Positions 43,713 through 52,853 of a stretch of 64,000 nt of DNA are shown in pieces. Within the stretch, counting starts at the first letter, position 1, and each line of letters begins with the position of its first letter. The notes beneath the pieces were generated by a model. The model searched no databases. It was not told the DNA's origin and was given only the letters and a program-made list of their open reading frames with translations. Both the position numbers and the translations under genes were made by a program. The DNA comes from Nocardiopsis endophytica (lineage in GTDB: Bacteria; Actinomycetota; Actinomycetes; Streptosporangiales; Streptosporangiaceae): the NCBI RefSeq assembly GCF_027706725.1, contig NZ_JAQFWQ010000027.1:1-64000 (forward strand), in the 5' to 3' direction.

Positions 43713-44564
43713 ATGACCGGCTCCCTGCTCGCGGTGAGCGACCTGCACGCCGCCCACCCCGACAACCGTGCGCTCGTCGAGGGGCTGCGGCCCGAGTCCC
43801 CCGAGGACTGGCTGATCGTCGCCGGGGACGTCGCCGAGTCCGCCGACCGCATCGCCTGGGCGCTCGAGGTGCTCAGGGAGCGGTTCGCCAAGGTGCTCTG
43901 GACCCCGGGCAACCACGAGCTGTGGACGTCCAAGCGCGACACGGTGGACCTGCGCGGCGTGGAGCGCTACGAGCACCTGGTCAAGGTCTGCCGCGAGCTG
44001 GACGTGCTCACGCCCGAGGACCCCTACCCGGTCTGGGAGGGGCCCAGGGGTCCCGTGGTGGTGGCCCCGCTCTTCCTGCTGTACGACTACTCGTTCCGCG
44101 CCCCGGGGACGGAGACGAAGGAGGAGTCGCTCAAGGTCGCCTACGACACCGGGATCATCTGCACGGACGAGCACCTGCTCTTCCCGGACCCCTACCCGGA
44201 CCGCGAGTCCTGGTGCGCGGCGCGCGTGGAGGAGACCGAGCGCCGCTTGGAAGAGATCCCCGAGGACCTGCCGACGGTCCTGGTCAACCACTGGCCGCTG
44301 GTGCGGACGCCGACCGACATCCTGCGCTACCCGCAGTTCGCCCAGTGGTGCGGCACCGACCGCACGGCCGACTGGCACGTGCGCTTCCGCGCGGAGTGCG
44401 TGGTCTACGGCCACCTGCACATCCCGAGGACGACGTGGTACGACGGCGTCCGCTTCGAGGAGGTGTCGATCGGCTACCCCCGCGAGTGGAAACGCCCCCG
44501 CCACCCGGAGGTGGGCCTACGCCACATCCTTCCCCCCGACCCCGACCGGGGGGAATGGGGCTGA
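43713..44564 (+). CDS. metallophosphoesterase
   Basis: A 283-residue calcineurin-like phosphoesterase. The metal motifs are all visible: SDLHAAH (DxH) at residues 9-15, VAGDVAES (GD), TPGNHELW (GNHE), LVNHWPL and VYGHLHIPRTTWYDG (GHxH). Relatives of this length (about 280 residues) are frequent in actinomycetes beside phosphopantetheinyl transferase genes, but none is seen here. ATG 43713 directly follows GGCCGGGC. The substrate is unknown. Confidence 0.88.
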   Translation: MTGSLLAVSDLHAAHPDNRALVEGLRPESPEDWLIVAGDVAESADRIAWALEVLRERFAKVLWTPGNHELWTSKRDTVDLRGVERYEHLVKVCRELDVLTPEDPYPVWEGPRGPVVVAPLFLLYDYSFRAPGTETKEESLKVAYDTGIICTDEHLLFPDPYPDRESWCAARVEETERRLEEIPEDLPTVLVNHWPLVRTPTDILRYPQFAQWCGTDRTADWHVRFRAECVVYGHLHIPRTTWYDGVRFEEVSIGYPREWKRPRHPEVGLRHILPPDPDRGEWG

Positions 44565-44678
44565 GCGCCGGAACCTCCGCGTTCATCCACCCCGGCGCGA
44601 CGAGAAGCCGTAGAGTGGACGCCGTCGATCGGGGACCATGGCGGCCGATGCGGAATCCACGCAGTTGGGAGCAGGGCC

Positions 44679-45032
44679 ATGACCGAGCACCACATCGGCG
44701 CTGAGAGACCGCTCATCCCCATGCCCCCCATCACCCCTGCCGCTCTGAGGACCGCAGTGGCCCAGATCGCTCCGTCACGGCTGCGTGACTTCAATGCCCA
44801 CTTGGACCAGGCCGCAGAGCAGGCGGCTCTGCAGAGCTCGGTCGCCCCGCTCCGCGGCTTCCTCCAGTACTGGGGGGAGTTCATCGCCGTTCAGCGGATT
44901 CCTGAACGCGCCGCCCGTGTACGGGAGCTGGAGGACGCCGCGCAGAGCGCGGTCGACGTGTACGAGCTGACCGGTGTGTCGGAGGAGCTGCGGGAGATCC
45001 TGGAGACGGCCCGCAGCGAGGTCGCTCCATGA
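44679..45032 (+). CDS. DUF6247-family protein
   Basis: A 117-residue helical protein (PPITPAALRTAVAQIAPSRL, RDFNAHLDQAAEQAALQS, APLRGFLQYWGEFIAVQRIP) that resembles the DUF6247 family, small actinobacterial proteins often placed upstream of a RelE-like toxin gene and so suspected of acting as antitoxins. ATG 44679 follows GGGAGCAGGG. A TAGAGT box about 70 nt upstream may be the promoter. Its stop overlaps the start of a 28-codon frame, where a toxin gene would normally begin. The family assignment is from pattern memory and only moderately sure. Confidence 0.55.
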   Translation: MTEHHIGAERPLIPMPPITPAALRTAVAQIAPSRLRDFNAHLDQAAEQAALQSSVAPLRGFLQYWGEFIAVQRIPERAARVRELEDAAQSAVDVYELTGVSEELREILETARSEVAP

Positions 45033-45115
45033 GCGATACGTGGACCCGGCACGACTACCTCCCTGTGGAAGGCCTACGTGTCATCTCGATCGTCCGGGTC
45101 ATGTGGATGGGCTGA
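45029..45115 (+). CDS. 28-residue coupled small frame, possible toxin remnant
   Basis: ATG 45029 overlaps the DUF6247 stop in an ATGA junction, typical of toxin-antitoxin pairs. The product, 28 residues starting MSDTWTRHDYLPVEG and ending RVMWMG, is far too short for a RelE-type toxin. It may be the remnant of one, or a chance frame. No domain is recognised. Confidence 0.3.
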   Translation: MSDTWTRHDYLPVEGLRVISIVRVMWMG

Positions 45116-45144
45116 CCCGGCGGTCGGGCTCGGGGCGGGTGCTG

Positions 45145-45840
45145 TCAGACCCCCGCGGAGCGGGCCGTGTGGCGTTGGATGACCTCGGCCAGCCAGTCCA
45201 GGTCGACGCCCTCCAGGGTGTCGATCACCGTCAGGCCCTCCGCGGGCTCGATCGGGACCATCATCGGCACCGCGACCGTGGCGCAGCCCGCGGCCATGGC
45301 CGAGGCGACCCCCACCACCGAGTCCTCCACCGCGACGCACCGCGCCGGGTCGACCCCCAGCAGGCGGGCGGCCTTCAGGTACGGCTCCGGGTGCGGCTTG
45401 TTGGCGTCGACCTCGTCGCCGCCGACCGACAGGTCGAACGACTCCAGCCCGATGGCGCCGATCGCGGTGTCGATCAGGTGCCGCTCGGTGGAGGTGACCA
45501 GCGCCGAGCGGACCGGCGAGGCCGCCACCGCGGCCACCAGCTCCTTGGCCCCGGGCCGCGGGTCGGCCCCCTCGGCCAGGCGGCGCCCGAACGCCTCCTG
45601 CATCCGGGTGATCACCTCCCGGGGCTCGGCCCGCACCCCGGGCAGGCCGGCGACGTAGCGGCCCACCTTGTCCGCGGACCCGCCCACGTTGCGGCGGTGG
45701 TCCTCCTCGGTCCAGACGCCGCCCAGCTCGGCGACGACCTCGGCCTCGGCCTCGGCCCACAGCCCCTCGCTGTCGATGAGGGTGCCGTCCATGTCGAACA
45801 GGACGGCGTCGGGCAGGACGCGGGTCGGTGTGCTGCTCAT
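45145..45840 (-). CDS. HAD-superfamily hydrolase (phosphatase/beta-phosphoglucomutase type)
   Basis: A 231-residue haloacid-dehalogenase protein. Motif I is LFDMDGTLIDSEG at residues about 11-23, motif II is ALVTSTER, motif III is the Lys in DANKPHPEPYLKAA, and motif IV is VAVEDSVVGVASAMAAG. The alpha-helical cap after motif I makes it a subfamily IA phosphatase, such as a sugar-phosphate phosphatase. ATG 45840 is chosen over the longer frame at 45867, because that start lies inside the metH terminator hairpin. It is downstream of metH on the same strand, but the hairpin likely separates them. Confidence 0.9.
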   Translation of the reverse strand: MSSTPTRVLPDAVLFDMDGTLIDSEGLWAEAEAEVVAELGGVWTEEDHRRNVGGSADKVGRYVAGLPGVRAEPREVITRMQEAFGRRLAEGADPRPGAKELVAAVAASPVRSALVTSTERHLIDTAIGAIGLESFDLSVGGDEVDANKPHPEPYLKAARLLGVDPARCVAVEDSVVGVASAMAAGCATVAVPMMVPIEPAEGLTVIDTLEGVDLDWLAEVIQRHTARSAGV

Positions 45841-45847
45841 CGCGGTG

Positions 45848-45883
45848 GGGCGCCCGCCCCCGCGCATGCGGGGGCGGGCGCCC
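45848..45883 (-). terminator. strong terminator of metH
   Basis: A 15-bp perfect stem (45848-45862 with 45869-45883) with a 6-nt loop. It lies 43 bp after the metH stop and directly before the HAD gene start. Confidence 0.8.
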
Positions 45884-45925
45884 TTCCTCCTTCGGTCGTC
45901 GGGTGCCTGCGGGCCCCGGTGCCCG

Positions 45926-48900
45926 TCAGACGTTGAAGTACTTGGCCTCCGGGTGGTGGATCACGATCGCGTCGGTGGCCTGCTCGGGAACGAGCTGGAA
46001 CTCCTCCGACAGGGTGACGCCGACGCGCTCGGGCTCCAGCAGCTTCATGATCTTGGCCCGGTCCTCCAGGTCGGGGCAGGCCCCGTAGCCCAGGGAGAAC
46101 CGCGCGCCCCGGTAGCCGAGCTTGAAGAACTGCTCGATGTCGGCCGGGTCCTCGCCCGCGAAACCCAGCTCCGAGCGGATCCGGGTGTGCCAGTACTCCG
46201 CGAGCGCCTCGGTGAGCTGCACCGACAGGCCGTGCAGTTCGAGGTAGTCGCGGTAGGCGTCCTTCTCGAACAGGGCCTGGGTGGCCTTGGAGATGCCGCC
46301 GCCGACGGTGACCACCTGGAAGGAGACCACGTCGGTCTCGCCGGACTCCTTCGGGCGGAAGAAGTCCGACAGGCACAGGTGCCGGTCGCGGCGCTGGCGC
46401 GGGAAGGTGAACCGGGTCCGCTCGCCCCCGTCCTCGTCGAGGACGACCAGGTCGTCGCCCTCGCTGTAGCAGGGGAAGTGGCCGTAGACCACCGCGGCCT
46501 CCAGCCAGCCCTCGGTCTGGATGCGGTCCAGCCACATCCGCATGCGCGGCCGGCCCTCGGTCTCCACCAGCTCCTCGTAGCTGGGCCCCTCCTTGCCGCG
46601 GGAGCCCTTGAGCCCCCACTGGCCCATGAAGGTGGCCCGCTCGTCCAGGTAGGCGGTGTAGTCGGCCAGCGGGATGCCCTTGCTGATCCGGTCGCCCCAG
46701 AACGGCGGCACCGGCACCGGGTTGTCGGTGGCCACGTCGCTGCGGGCGGGCATGTCCTCGGGCGCGGTCACCTTGAGCTTGGCGCCGCCCTTGACCCGGC
46801 GGGTGCGCAGCGCGGGCAGCTCGGCGCCCTCCTCGCCGCGCTTGACCGCCATGAAGGCGTCCATCAGGCGCAGGCCCTCGAAGGCGTCCTTGGCGTAGCG
46901 GACCTCGCCGCGGTACAGCTCGGCCAGGTCCTCCTCGACGAAGGAGCGGGTGAGCGCGGCCCCGCCCAGCAGCACCGGGAACTTCTCGGAGATGCCCCGG
47001 GAGTTCATCTCCTCGAGGTTCTCCTTCATGATCACGGTCGACTTCACCAGCAGGCCGGACATGCCGATCATGTCGGCCCTGTTCTCCTCGGCGGCCTCCA
47101 GGATGGCCGACACCGGCTGCTTGATGCCGATGTTGACCACGTCGTAGCCGTTGTTGGACAGGATGATGTCCACGAGGTTCTTGCCGATGTCGTGCACGTC
47201 GCCCTTGACCGTCGCCAGCACGATGCGGCCCTTGCCGTCGTCGTCCTCGGCCTTCTCCATGTGCGGCTCGAGGAAGGCCACCGCGGCCTTCATCACCTCG
47301 GCCGACTTGAGCACGAACGGCAGCTGCATCTGGCCGGACCCGAACAGGTCGCCCACGACCTTCATCCCGGCGAGCAGGTCGTCGTTGACGATGTCCAGCG
47401 CCTTCTTCTCGGCCAGGGCGGCGGTCAGGTCGTCCTCCATGCCGACCTGCTCGCCGTCGATGATCCGGCGCTGCAGCCGCTCCCAGAGCGGCAGCGCGGC
47501 CAGGGCCTCGGCGCGGGAGGCCTTCATCTCCTTGGCGTCCACGCCCTCGAAGAGCTCCATGAACGCGGCCAGCGGGTCGAAGTCGCCCTCGCGCCGGTCG
47601 TAGATCAGGTCGAGGGCGGCCTTGCGCTGCTCCTCGGGGATCTGGTTCATCGGCAGGATCTTGGAGGCGTGCACGATCGCCGAGTCCAGCCCCGCCTCGA
47701 CCGCCTCGGCCAGGTACACCGAGTTGAGCACGATGCGCCCGGCCGGGTTGAGGCCGAAGGACAGGTTGGACAGGCCCAGCGTGGTCTGCACGTCGGGGTA
47801 GCGCCGCTTGAGCTCCTTGATGGCCTCGAGCGTCTCGATGCCGTCGCGGCGCGTCTCCTCCTGCCCGGTGGTGATCGGGAAGGTCAGGCAGTCGATGACG
47901 ATGTCGCCGACCCTCATGCCCCAGTTGTCCACCAGGTCGTCGATGAGCCGGGAGGCCACCCGGACCTTCCAGTCGGCGGTGCGGGCCTGGCCGTCCTCGT
48001 CGATGCACAGCCCGACCACCGCGGCGCCGTGCTCCTTGACCAGGCGCATGATGCGGGCGAACCGCGAGTCCGGGCCGTCGCCGTCCTCGTAGTTGACCGA
48101 GTTGATCACCGCGCGGCCGCCGACCAGCTCCAGGCCGGCCTCCAGCACCCCCGGCTCGGTGGAGTCGAGCATCAGCGGCAGGGTGGAGGCGGTGGCCAGG
48201 CGCGAGGCCAGCTCGCGCATGTCCTGGCTGCCGTCGCGGCCCACGTAGTCCACGTTCAGGTCGAGCAGGTGGGCGCCGTCGCTGATCTGCTCGCGGGCGA
48301 TCTCGACGCAGTCGTCGTAGCGCTCCTCGATCATCGCCTCGCGGAACTTCTTTGATCCGTTGGCGTTGGTGCGCTCGCCGACCGCGAGGTAGCTGGCGTC
48401 CTGGCGGAAGGGCACGCTCTGGTAGAGCGAGGCGGCCGAGGGGTGGCTGACCGGCTTGCGGTCCTTGACGCCGCGGCCCTGCACCCGCTCGACCACCTGG
48501 CGCAGGTGCTCGGGGGTGGTGCCGCAGCAGCCGCCGGCCATGGACAGGCCGAACTCGGTGGTGAAGCCGTCGTGGGCGTCGGCCAGCTCGGAGGGCTGGA
48601 GGGGGTAGACCGCGCCGTCGGCGCCCAGCTCGGGCAGGCCGGCGTTGGGCATGCAGGAGATCGGCACGGTGGCGTGCTGCGACAGGTAGCGCAGGTGCTC
48701 GCTCATCTCCGCCGGACCGGTGGCGCAGTTGAGCCCGATCATGTCGATGCCCAGCGGCTCCAGCGCGGTGACCGCGGCGCCGATCTCCGAGCCCATCAGC
48801 ATGGTGCCGGTGGTCTCGATGGTGACCTGGGCGATGACCGTGATGTCGCTGCCCAGGGCGCGGCGGGCGCGCATGGCGGCGATCACCGCGGCCTTGGTCT

Positions 48901-49399
48901 GCAGCAGGTCCTGGCAGGTCTCGATGAGGATGGCGTCGGCGCCGCCCTCGATCAGGCCCCGGTGGCACTGCTCGTAGTAGTCGCGGAGGAGGGCGAAGGG
49001 CGCATGGCCCAGGGAGGGGAGCTTGGTGCCCGGACCCACCGAGCCCAGGACGTATCGGGGGTGGTCGGCGGTGGAGTACTCGTCGGCGACCTCGCGCGCG
49101 ATGCGGGCGCCGGCCTCGGCCAGCTCGTAGGTGCGGTCGACGATGTCGTACTCGCCCAGGTTGCCGAAGTTGGCGCCGAAGGTGTTGGTCTCGACGCAGT
49201 CCACACCGACGTCGAAGAACCCCTCGTGGGTCGAGCGCACCACGTCGGGGCGGGTGACGTTGAGGATCTCGTTGCAGCCTTCGTGGCCTTCGAAGTCGTC
49301 GAGGCCGAGATCGTGGCCTTGCAGCATGGTGCCCATCGCGCCATCGGCGACGATGACGCGGCGGGCGAGGGCATCCCGGAAGGAGAGTCGAGAGCTCAT
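45926..49399 (-). CDS. metH: cobalamin-dependent methionine synthase
   Basis: A full-length 1157-residue enzyme that methylates homocysteine with 5-methyltetrahydrofolate via B12. The homocysteine domain comes first, with the zinc cysteines in GLNCATGP and GGCCGTTPEH. The pterin domain follows (SVNYEDGDGPDSRFARIM, VGLCIDEDGQARTADWK). The cap and B12 domain has VHDIGKNLVDIILSNNGYDV with axial ligand His736. The reactivation domain (ESGETDVVSFQVVTVGGG, YRGARFSLGYGACPDL) ends with HHPEAKYFNV. ATG 49399 has a TACAGT -10 14 nt upstream. No cobalamin riboswitch is visible in the 258-nt leader. Confidence 0.97.
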   Translation of the reverse strand: MSSRLSFRDALARRVIVADGAMGTMLQGHDLGLDDFEGHEGCNEILNVTRPDVVRSTHEGFFDVGVDCVETNTFGANFGNLGEYDIVDRTYELAEAGARIAREVADEYSTADHPRYVLGSVGPGTKLPSLGHAPFALLRDYYEQCHRGLIEGGADAILIETCQDLLQTKAAVIAAMRARRALGSDITVIAQVTIETTGTMLMGSEIGAAVTALEPLGIDMIGLNCATGPAEMSEHLRYLSQHATVPISCMPNAGLPELGADGAVYPLQPSELADAHDGFTTEFGLSMAGGCCGTTPEHLRQVVERVQGRGVKDRKPVSHPSAASLYQSVPFRQDASYLAVGERTNANGSKKFREAMIEERYDDCVEIAREQISDGAHLLDLNVDYVGRDGSQDMRELASRLATASTLPLMLDSTEPGVLEAGLELVGGRAVINSVNYEDGDGPDSRFARIMRLVKEHGAAVVGLCIDEDGQARTADWKVRVASRLIDDLVDNWGMRVGDIVIDCLTFPITTGQEETRRDGIETLEAIKELKRRYPDVQTTLGLSNLSFGLNPAGRIVLNSVYLAEAVEAGLDSAIVHASKILPMNQIPEEQRKAALDLIYDRREGDFDPLAAFMELFEGVDAKEMKASRAEALAALPLWERLQRRIIDGEQVGMEDDLTAALAEKKALDIVNDDLLAGMKVVGDLFGSGQMQLPFVLKSAEVMKAAVAFLEPHMEKAEDDDGKGRIVLATVKGDVHDIGKNLVDIILSNNGYDVVNIGIKQPVSAILEAAEENRADMIGMSGLLVKSTVIMKENLEEMNSRGISEKFPVLLGGAALTRSFVEEDLAELYRGEVRYAKDAFEGLRLMDAFMAVKRGEEGAELPALRTRRVKGGAKLKVTAPEDMPARSDVATDNPVPVPPFWGDRISKGIPLADYTAYLDERATFMGQWGLKGSRGKEGPSYEELVETEGRPRMRMWLDRIQTEGWLEAAVVYGHFPCYSEGDDLVVLDEDGGERTRFTFPRQRRDRHLCLSDFFRPKESGETDVVSFQVVTVGGGISKATQALFEKDAYRDYLELHGLSVQLTEALAEYWHTRIRSELGFAGEDPADIEQFFKLGYRGARFSLGYGACPDLEDRAKIMKLLEPERVGVTLSEEFQLVPEQATDAIVIHHPEAKYFNV

Positions 49400-49407
49400 G
49401 ACCCTTT

Positions 49408-49413
49408 ACTGTA
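49408..49413 (-). promoter_or_regulatory. -10 box of metH, near-leaderless start
   Basis: TACAGT on the minus strand begins 14 bases before ATG 49399. The intervening AAAGGG might act as a weak ribosome site. Confidence 0.4.
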
Positions 49414-49527
49414 GTGACGACCGGGCGGCAGTTGAGCATACGGGGGCAGCCGACTGTCACTTTCCCGCGTTATTGCAGGTCAGACAGCCGGGACACCGTC
49501 GTCCGGAATGGTTCTGTGCGCGCTACG

Positions 49528-49546
49528 CGTTCCGCTGGACGGAACG
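49528..49546. repeat. CGTTCCG-CTGGA-CGGAACG hairpin in the metH/PAC2 divergent region
   Basis: A 7-bp perfect inverted repeat with a 5-nt loop, just upstream of a GATACCCTAC segment that looks like a -10 for the PAC2 gene. It could be an operator. Confidence 0.4.
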
Positions 49547-49657
49547 ATACCCTACGGCGTTCCCCCGCGCGGCCGGGACCCCGTAGGGTTGTGCGTGTCC
49601 GTGCGAGGAGTAAGCGATGGGCCCGCCCGGACGGCGGGCGCGGTGAGGAGGCAGCCT

Positions 49658-50500
49658 GTGCCTGAGCTCGACGACGGTGCCCCCGAACTCGTCGAGCCCG
49701 TCCTGGTGGCCGCCTTCGAGGGCTGGAACGACGCCGGAGAGGCCGCCAGCGCCGCGCTGGAGCACCTGGCCTCGGCCTGGGACGCCGAGGACCTGACCCG
49801 CCTGGACACCGACGACTACTACGACTTCCAGGTCTCCCGGCCCCGGATCACGGTGGCCGACGGCAGGCACGCGGGGTTGGAGTGGCCCGCGACCCGGGTG
49901 CGCACGGCCCGCGCGGGCGGCGTGGACGTGGTGCTGGTGAGCGGCACGGAGCCGAACATGCGCTGGCGCGGCTTCTGCGCCGACCTGCTGGCGATCGCCC
50001 GGGAGCTGGGCGTGCGCCGCGCGGTGATGCTGGGGGCGCTGCTGGCCGACTCCCCGCACACCCGGCCGGTCCCGGTGACCGGTGTGGCCTCCCCTCCGGA
50101 GCTGGGCACCGACCTGGGCCTGGAGCCGACCGAGTACGAGGGCCCCACGGGGATCGTGGGCGTGCTGCACGACGTGTTCGCCGAGGCCGGGATCGAGACG
50201 GTGTCGCTGTGGGCGGCGGTGCCGCACTACGTGGCCCAGCCGCCGAGCCCCAAGGCGGCGCTGGCGCTGCTGCGGCGGGTGGAGGACGTGCTGGACCGCC
50301 CGGTGCCCATGGGCGAGCTGCCCGAGGACGCCCGCGCATGGGAGACCGGCGTGGACGAGCTGGCCTCGGAGGACGAGGACATCGCCGGGTACGTGCGCAG
50401 CCTGGAGGAGGCCAAGGACGCCGCCGAGCTGCCGGAGGCCAGCGGCGAGGCGATCGCCCGCGAGTTCCAGCGCTACCTGCGCCGCCGCGACCACGGCTGA
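49658..50500 (+). CDS. PAC2-family protein
   Basis: A 280-residue protein of the PAC2 (proteasome assembly chaperone 2-like) family, widespread in actinobacteria with unknown role. Signs are LVAAFEGWNDAGEAASAALE, YYDFQVSRPRITVADG, VVLVSGTEPNMRWRGFCADL, VMLGALLADSPHTRPVPVTG and VSLWAAVPHYVAQPPSPKAA. The last 40 residues are a charged helix (EDEDIAGYVRSLEEAKDAAE). GTG 49658 has AGGAGG 6 nt upstream and is clearly better than the longer frame. It is divergent from metH and close to mshC, a grouping commonly seen in this phylum. Confidence 0.9.
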   Translation: MPELDDGAPELVEPVLVAAFEGWNDAGEAASAALEHLASAWDAEDLTRLDTDDYYDFQVSRPRITVADGRHAGLEWPATRVRTARAGGVDVVLVSGTEPNMRWRGFCADLLAIARELGVRRAVMLGALLADSPHTRPVPVTGVASPPELGTDLGLEPTEYEGPTGIVGVLHDVFAEAGIETVSLWAAVPHYVAQPPSPKAALALLRRVEDVLDRPVPMGELPEDARAWETGVDELASEDEDIAGYVRSLEEAKDAAELPEASGEAIAREFQRYLRRRDHG

Positions 50501-50521
50501 GCAGCGGAGGGCGCGGCGCGC

Positions 50522-50935
50522 TCAGAGGTCGATGCCGCGCCACTCCCCCGTGAGGGCGACGGACGCCCAGGCGCCCGCGATGCGGGCCAGGCCGCGCCGG
50601 ACCTCGTCGACGACCGCCGGGGCCAGCACGCCCTGCTCCTCCCGCGGGTCGAGCCGGACCGTGACCCGCAGGCCGTCCAGCACCCGCTGCCCGCGCGCGA
50701 GGGCGTCCTCGTCGGTGGCGCGGCCGGCGGCCTGGAAGAGCAGGGCGCGGATGCCGTCGCGCAGGGAGAGGGCCTCGTCGAAGTCGGCCAGCGTGATGGG
50801 GATGGCGCCGGCGCTCACCAGCCCGTGCTCGCGCAGGAAGCGGGCGAGGTCGGCGCGGTCGGCCAGGTCGCCGCGGGGCCCGGCGAAGGCGGACACGAGT
50901 TCGGCGGCGGAGGTCGGTCGGGTCGTGGTCGTCAT
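50522..50935 (-). CDS. ABATE-domain protein lacking the C-terminal zinc finger
   Basis: A 137-residue protein similar to the N-terminal ABATE region of CGNR zinc-finger proteins, thought to be stress-linked transcription regulators. The match includes LVSAFAGPRGDLADRADLARFL, broken at residue 20, IPITLADFDEALSLRDGIRA and RIAGAWASVALTGEWRGIDL. In relatives, this last stretch runs directly into a Cys-rich CGNR zinc finger of about 45 residues. Here the frame stops at GIDL, so the zinc finger is missing and the gene ends 21 bp from the convergent PAC2 gene. Either it is truncated, or it works without DNA binding by the finger. ATG 50935 gives the natural N-terminus. Confidence 0.65.
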   Translation of the reverse strand: MTTTTRPTSAAELVSAFAGPRGDLADRADLARFLREHGLVSAGAIPITLADFDEALSLRDGIRALLFQAAGRATDEDALARGQRVLDGLRVTVRLDPREEQGVLAPAVVDEVRRGLARIAGAWASVALTGEWRGIDL

Positions 50936-51070
50936 GGAGCCATCCCACCACGGAATGCCATCGCACAGTGGCGTTCCGCAGGTTCCCGACCACAATCGGC
51001 CGTTTGTCACGTAGGGGAACATCCTCCCCTTATTCTCCGCCGCGCCCCTTGAACGAGGCGACTGAACGAC

Positions 51071-51107
51071 GCGAGGGCGGGCACCCCCGCAGGGTGCCCG
51101 CCCTCGC
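51071..51107 (-). terminator. strong hairpin after mshC
   Basis: A 16-bp perfect stem (51071-51086 with 51092-51107) with a 5-nt loop, 15 nt past the mshC stop. It is the longest perfect terminator-like stem seen in the window. Confidence 0.8.
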
Positions 51108-51121
51108 CTCCTACGGCTCCG

Positions 51122-52348
51122 CTACAGCTCCACGCCCAGCAGGGCGTCCACCGTGTCGCGCACCAGGGCCGGGGCCGCCGGGTCCTCGCCCGTGCCCGCG
51201 TTCGCCTTCTCGGCCCACGCGTCGACGGCCGCGAGCGCGGCCGGGGCGTCCAGGTCGTCCGCGAGCGCCCGGCGCACCTCGGCCAGCACGGGGGCGGCGT
51301 CCGGCCCCGCCTCCCGCGCGGCGGCCGAGCGCCAGAGCGCCAGCCGCTCACGGGCCCGCTCGAGCCCCTCGGGGGTCCACTCCCAGTCGGTGCGGTAGTG
51401 GTGCGGCAGCATCGCCAGGCGCACCGCCATCGGGTCGGCCCCCTCCTCCCGGAGCCGGGAGACGAACACCAGGTTGCCGAGCGACTTGGACATCTTCTCG
51501 CCGTCGAGCCCGACCATGCCGACGTGCATGTAGTTCTGCGCGTGCGGGTGCGCCCCGGTCGCCTTGACGGCCTCGGCGGCCCCCATCTCGTGGTGCGGGA
51601 AGACCAGGTCGCTCCCGCCGCCGTTGAGGTCGAAGCCCATCCCCAGCTCGTGCAGGGAGATGGCGCTGCACTCCACGTGCCACCCGGGGCGGCCCCGCCC
51701 CAGCGGGCTCTCCCAGGCGGGCTCGCCCGGGCGCTCGGCCCGCCACAGCAGCCAGTCCAGGGGGTCCTTCTTGCCGGGCCGGTCCGGGTCCCCTCCGCGC
51801 TCGCCGAACAGGCGCAGCATCTCGGCGCGGTCCATCCCGCCGATCTCGCCGAAGCGGTCGGCCGCCTCGACCGCGAAGTAGACGTCGCCCTCCAGCTCGT
51901 AGGCGGCGCCCGCGGCGCGCAGCCGCTCCACGAAGGCGGAGATCAGGTCGATCGATTCCACGACGCCCACGTAGGCGCGGGGCGGCAGCACCCGCAGCGC
52001 CTCCATGTCCTCGCGGAACACCTGGATCTCGCGGGCCGCCAGGTCCCGCCAGCCCTCGCCGGTGGCCTCCGCCCGCTCCAGCAGCGGGTCGTCCACGTCC
52101 GTGGTGTTCTGCACGTAGTCCACGGCGTGCCCGGCGTCCCGCCACACCCGGTTCACCAGGTCGAAGGTCAGGTAGGTGAAGGCGTGGCCGATGTGCGCGG
52201 CGTCGTAGGGGGTGATCCCGCAGACGTACATGCGGGCCGTCGGCCCGGGGGCGGTGGCCCGCCGTCCCCCCGTGACGGTGTCGTGGATGCGGAGCGGTCC
52301 GCCGCTGCCGGGCAGGCGGACGATGTCGGGCGCAGACCAAGAACGCAT
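51122..52348 (-). CDS. mshC: cysteine:1-D-myo-inosityl 2-amino-2-deoxy-alpha-D-glucopyranoside ligase
   Basis: A 408-residue mycothiol-synthesis enzyme that joins cysteine to GlcN-inositol. It is related to cysteinyl-tRNA synthetase and shows the HIGH motif (HIGH 52-55 in [10 protein letters not shown]), zinc ligand Cys43 in [35 protein letters not shown] and EKMSKSLGN. It lacks the tRNA-binding tail, as expected for MshC. The start [15 protein letters not shown] is typical of the family. ATG 52348 has a TAATCT -10 box 13 nt upstream and no ribosome site, so the mRNA is likely leaderless. It lies beside a PAC2 gene and 6.6 kb from SCO1664-DUF3090. Confidence 0.97.
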   Translation of the reverse strand: MRSWSAPDIVRLPGSGGPLRIHDTVTGGRRATAPGPTARMYVCGITPYDAAHIGHAFTYLTFDLVNRVWRDAGHAVDYVQNTTDVDDPLLERAEATGEGWRDLAAREIQVFREDMEALRVLPPRAYVGVVESIDLISAFVERLRAAGAAYELEGDVYFAVEAADRFGEIGGMDRAEMLRLFGERGGDPDRPGKKDPLDWLLWRAERPGEPAWESPLGRGRPGWHVECSAISLHELGMGFDLNGGGSDLVFPHHEMGAAEAVKATGAHPHAQNYMHVGMVGLDGEKMSKSLGNLVFVSRLREEGADPMAVRLAMLPHHYRTDWEWTPEGLERARERLALWRSAAAREAGPDAAPVLAEVRRALADDLDAPAALAAVDAWAEKANAGTGEDPAAPALVRDTVDALLGVEL

Positions 52349-52355
52349 GACACCG

Positions 52356-52361
52356 AGATTA
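52356..52361 (-). promoter_or_regulatory. -10 box of mshC, leaderless start
   Basis: TAATCT on the minus strand begins 13 bases before ATG 52348, with only CGGTGTC between. Confidence 0.5.
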
Positions 52362-52439
52362 TCCGGCCAACTACGGCGAAACCTCCCGGCCCCGGGGCGC
52401 GCCGGACGAGATCATTCGCCGATCCCGTGCGGGAATAAC

Positions 52440-52727
52440 TCAGACCGAACGTTGTTCGGGCCCACCGCCCTGCCGTGCGCCTCCGGATGAGCGCACGATG
52501 GCCGTCACGGCGGCGGCCGCCGCCAGGGCGCACACGACGGCGGTCAGGGTGTTGTCCGCGTTCCAGTGCGTCAGGGCCGCCGCGAGCGCCACCACGTACA
52601 GCAGCCAGTACGAGGCCCGCTCGGTGCGTGTGGAGGGCCGCGCGGCGGCGGGCCCGCGCTGCCCGGTGGTCCACCCGCGCAGCTCGCGCAGGCGGGTCAG
52701 TGTCCGCCGGAGGCAATGGCGGTTCAT
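52440..52727 (-). CDS. small two-helix membrane protein, hypothetical
   Basis: A 95-residue protein: a basic N-terminus (RRTLTRLRELRGWTTG), then two hydrophobic segments (YWLLYVVALAAALTHW and LTAVVCALAAAAAVTAIV) and a short tail. GGGAAGG lies before ATG 52727. I do not recognise the family. It is on the same strand as mshC but separated from it by a 91-bp gap with the mshC promoter. Confidence 0.55.
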   Translation of the reverse strand: MNRHCLRRTLTRLRELRGWTTGQRGPAAARPSTRTERASYWLLYVVALAAALTHWNADNTLTAVVCALAAAAAVTAIVRSSGGARQGGGPEQRSV

Positions 52728-52853
52728 ACGGCCTTCCCGTTCCCGATCTCGCCCGGGGGCGTCAGCCCCTCCGTCCCCTTTCAGACGTTGAGCACGGATT
52801 CGGGGTTGACACGGTGTGGCCCGCCCCTCGCCCGGCGCGCACCCCGCACCCTC

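Noticed and set aside
49400-49657. Possible cobalamin or SAM riboswitch upstream of metH
   Set aside because: The leader appears only about 14 nt long, and no B12-box-like or SAM-riboswitch pattern is seen.
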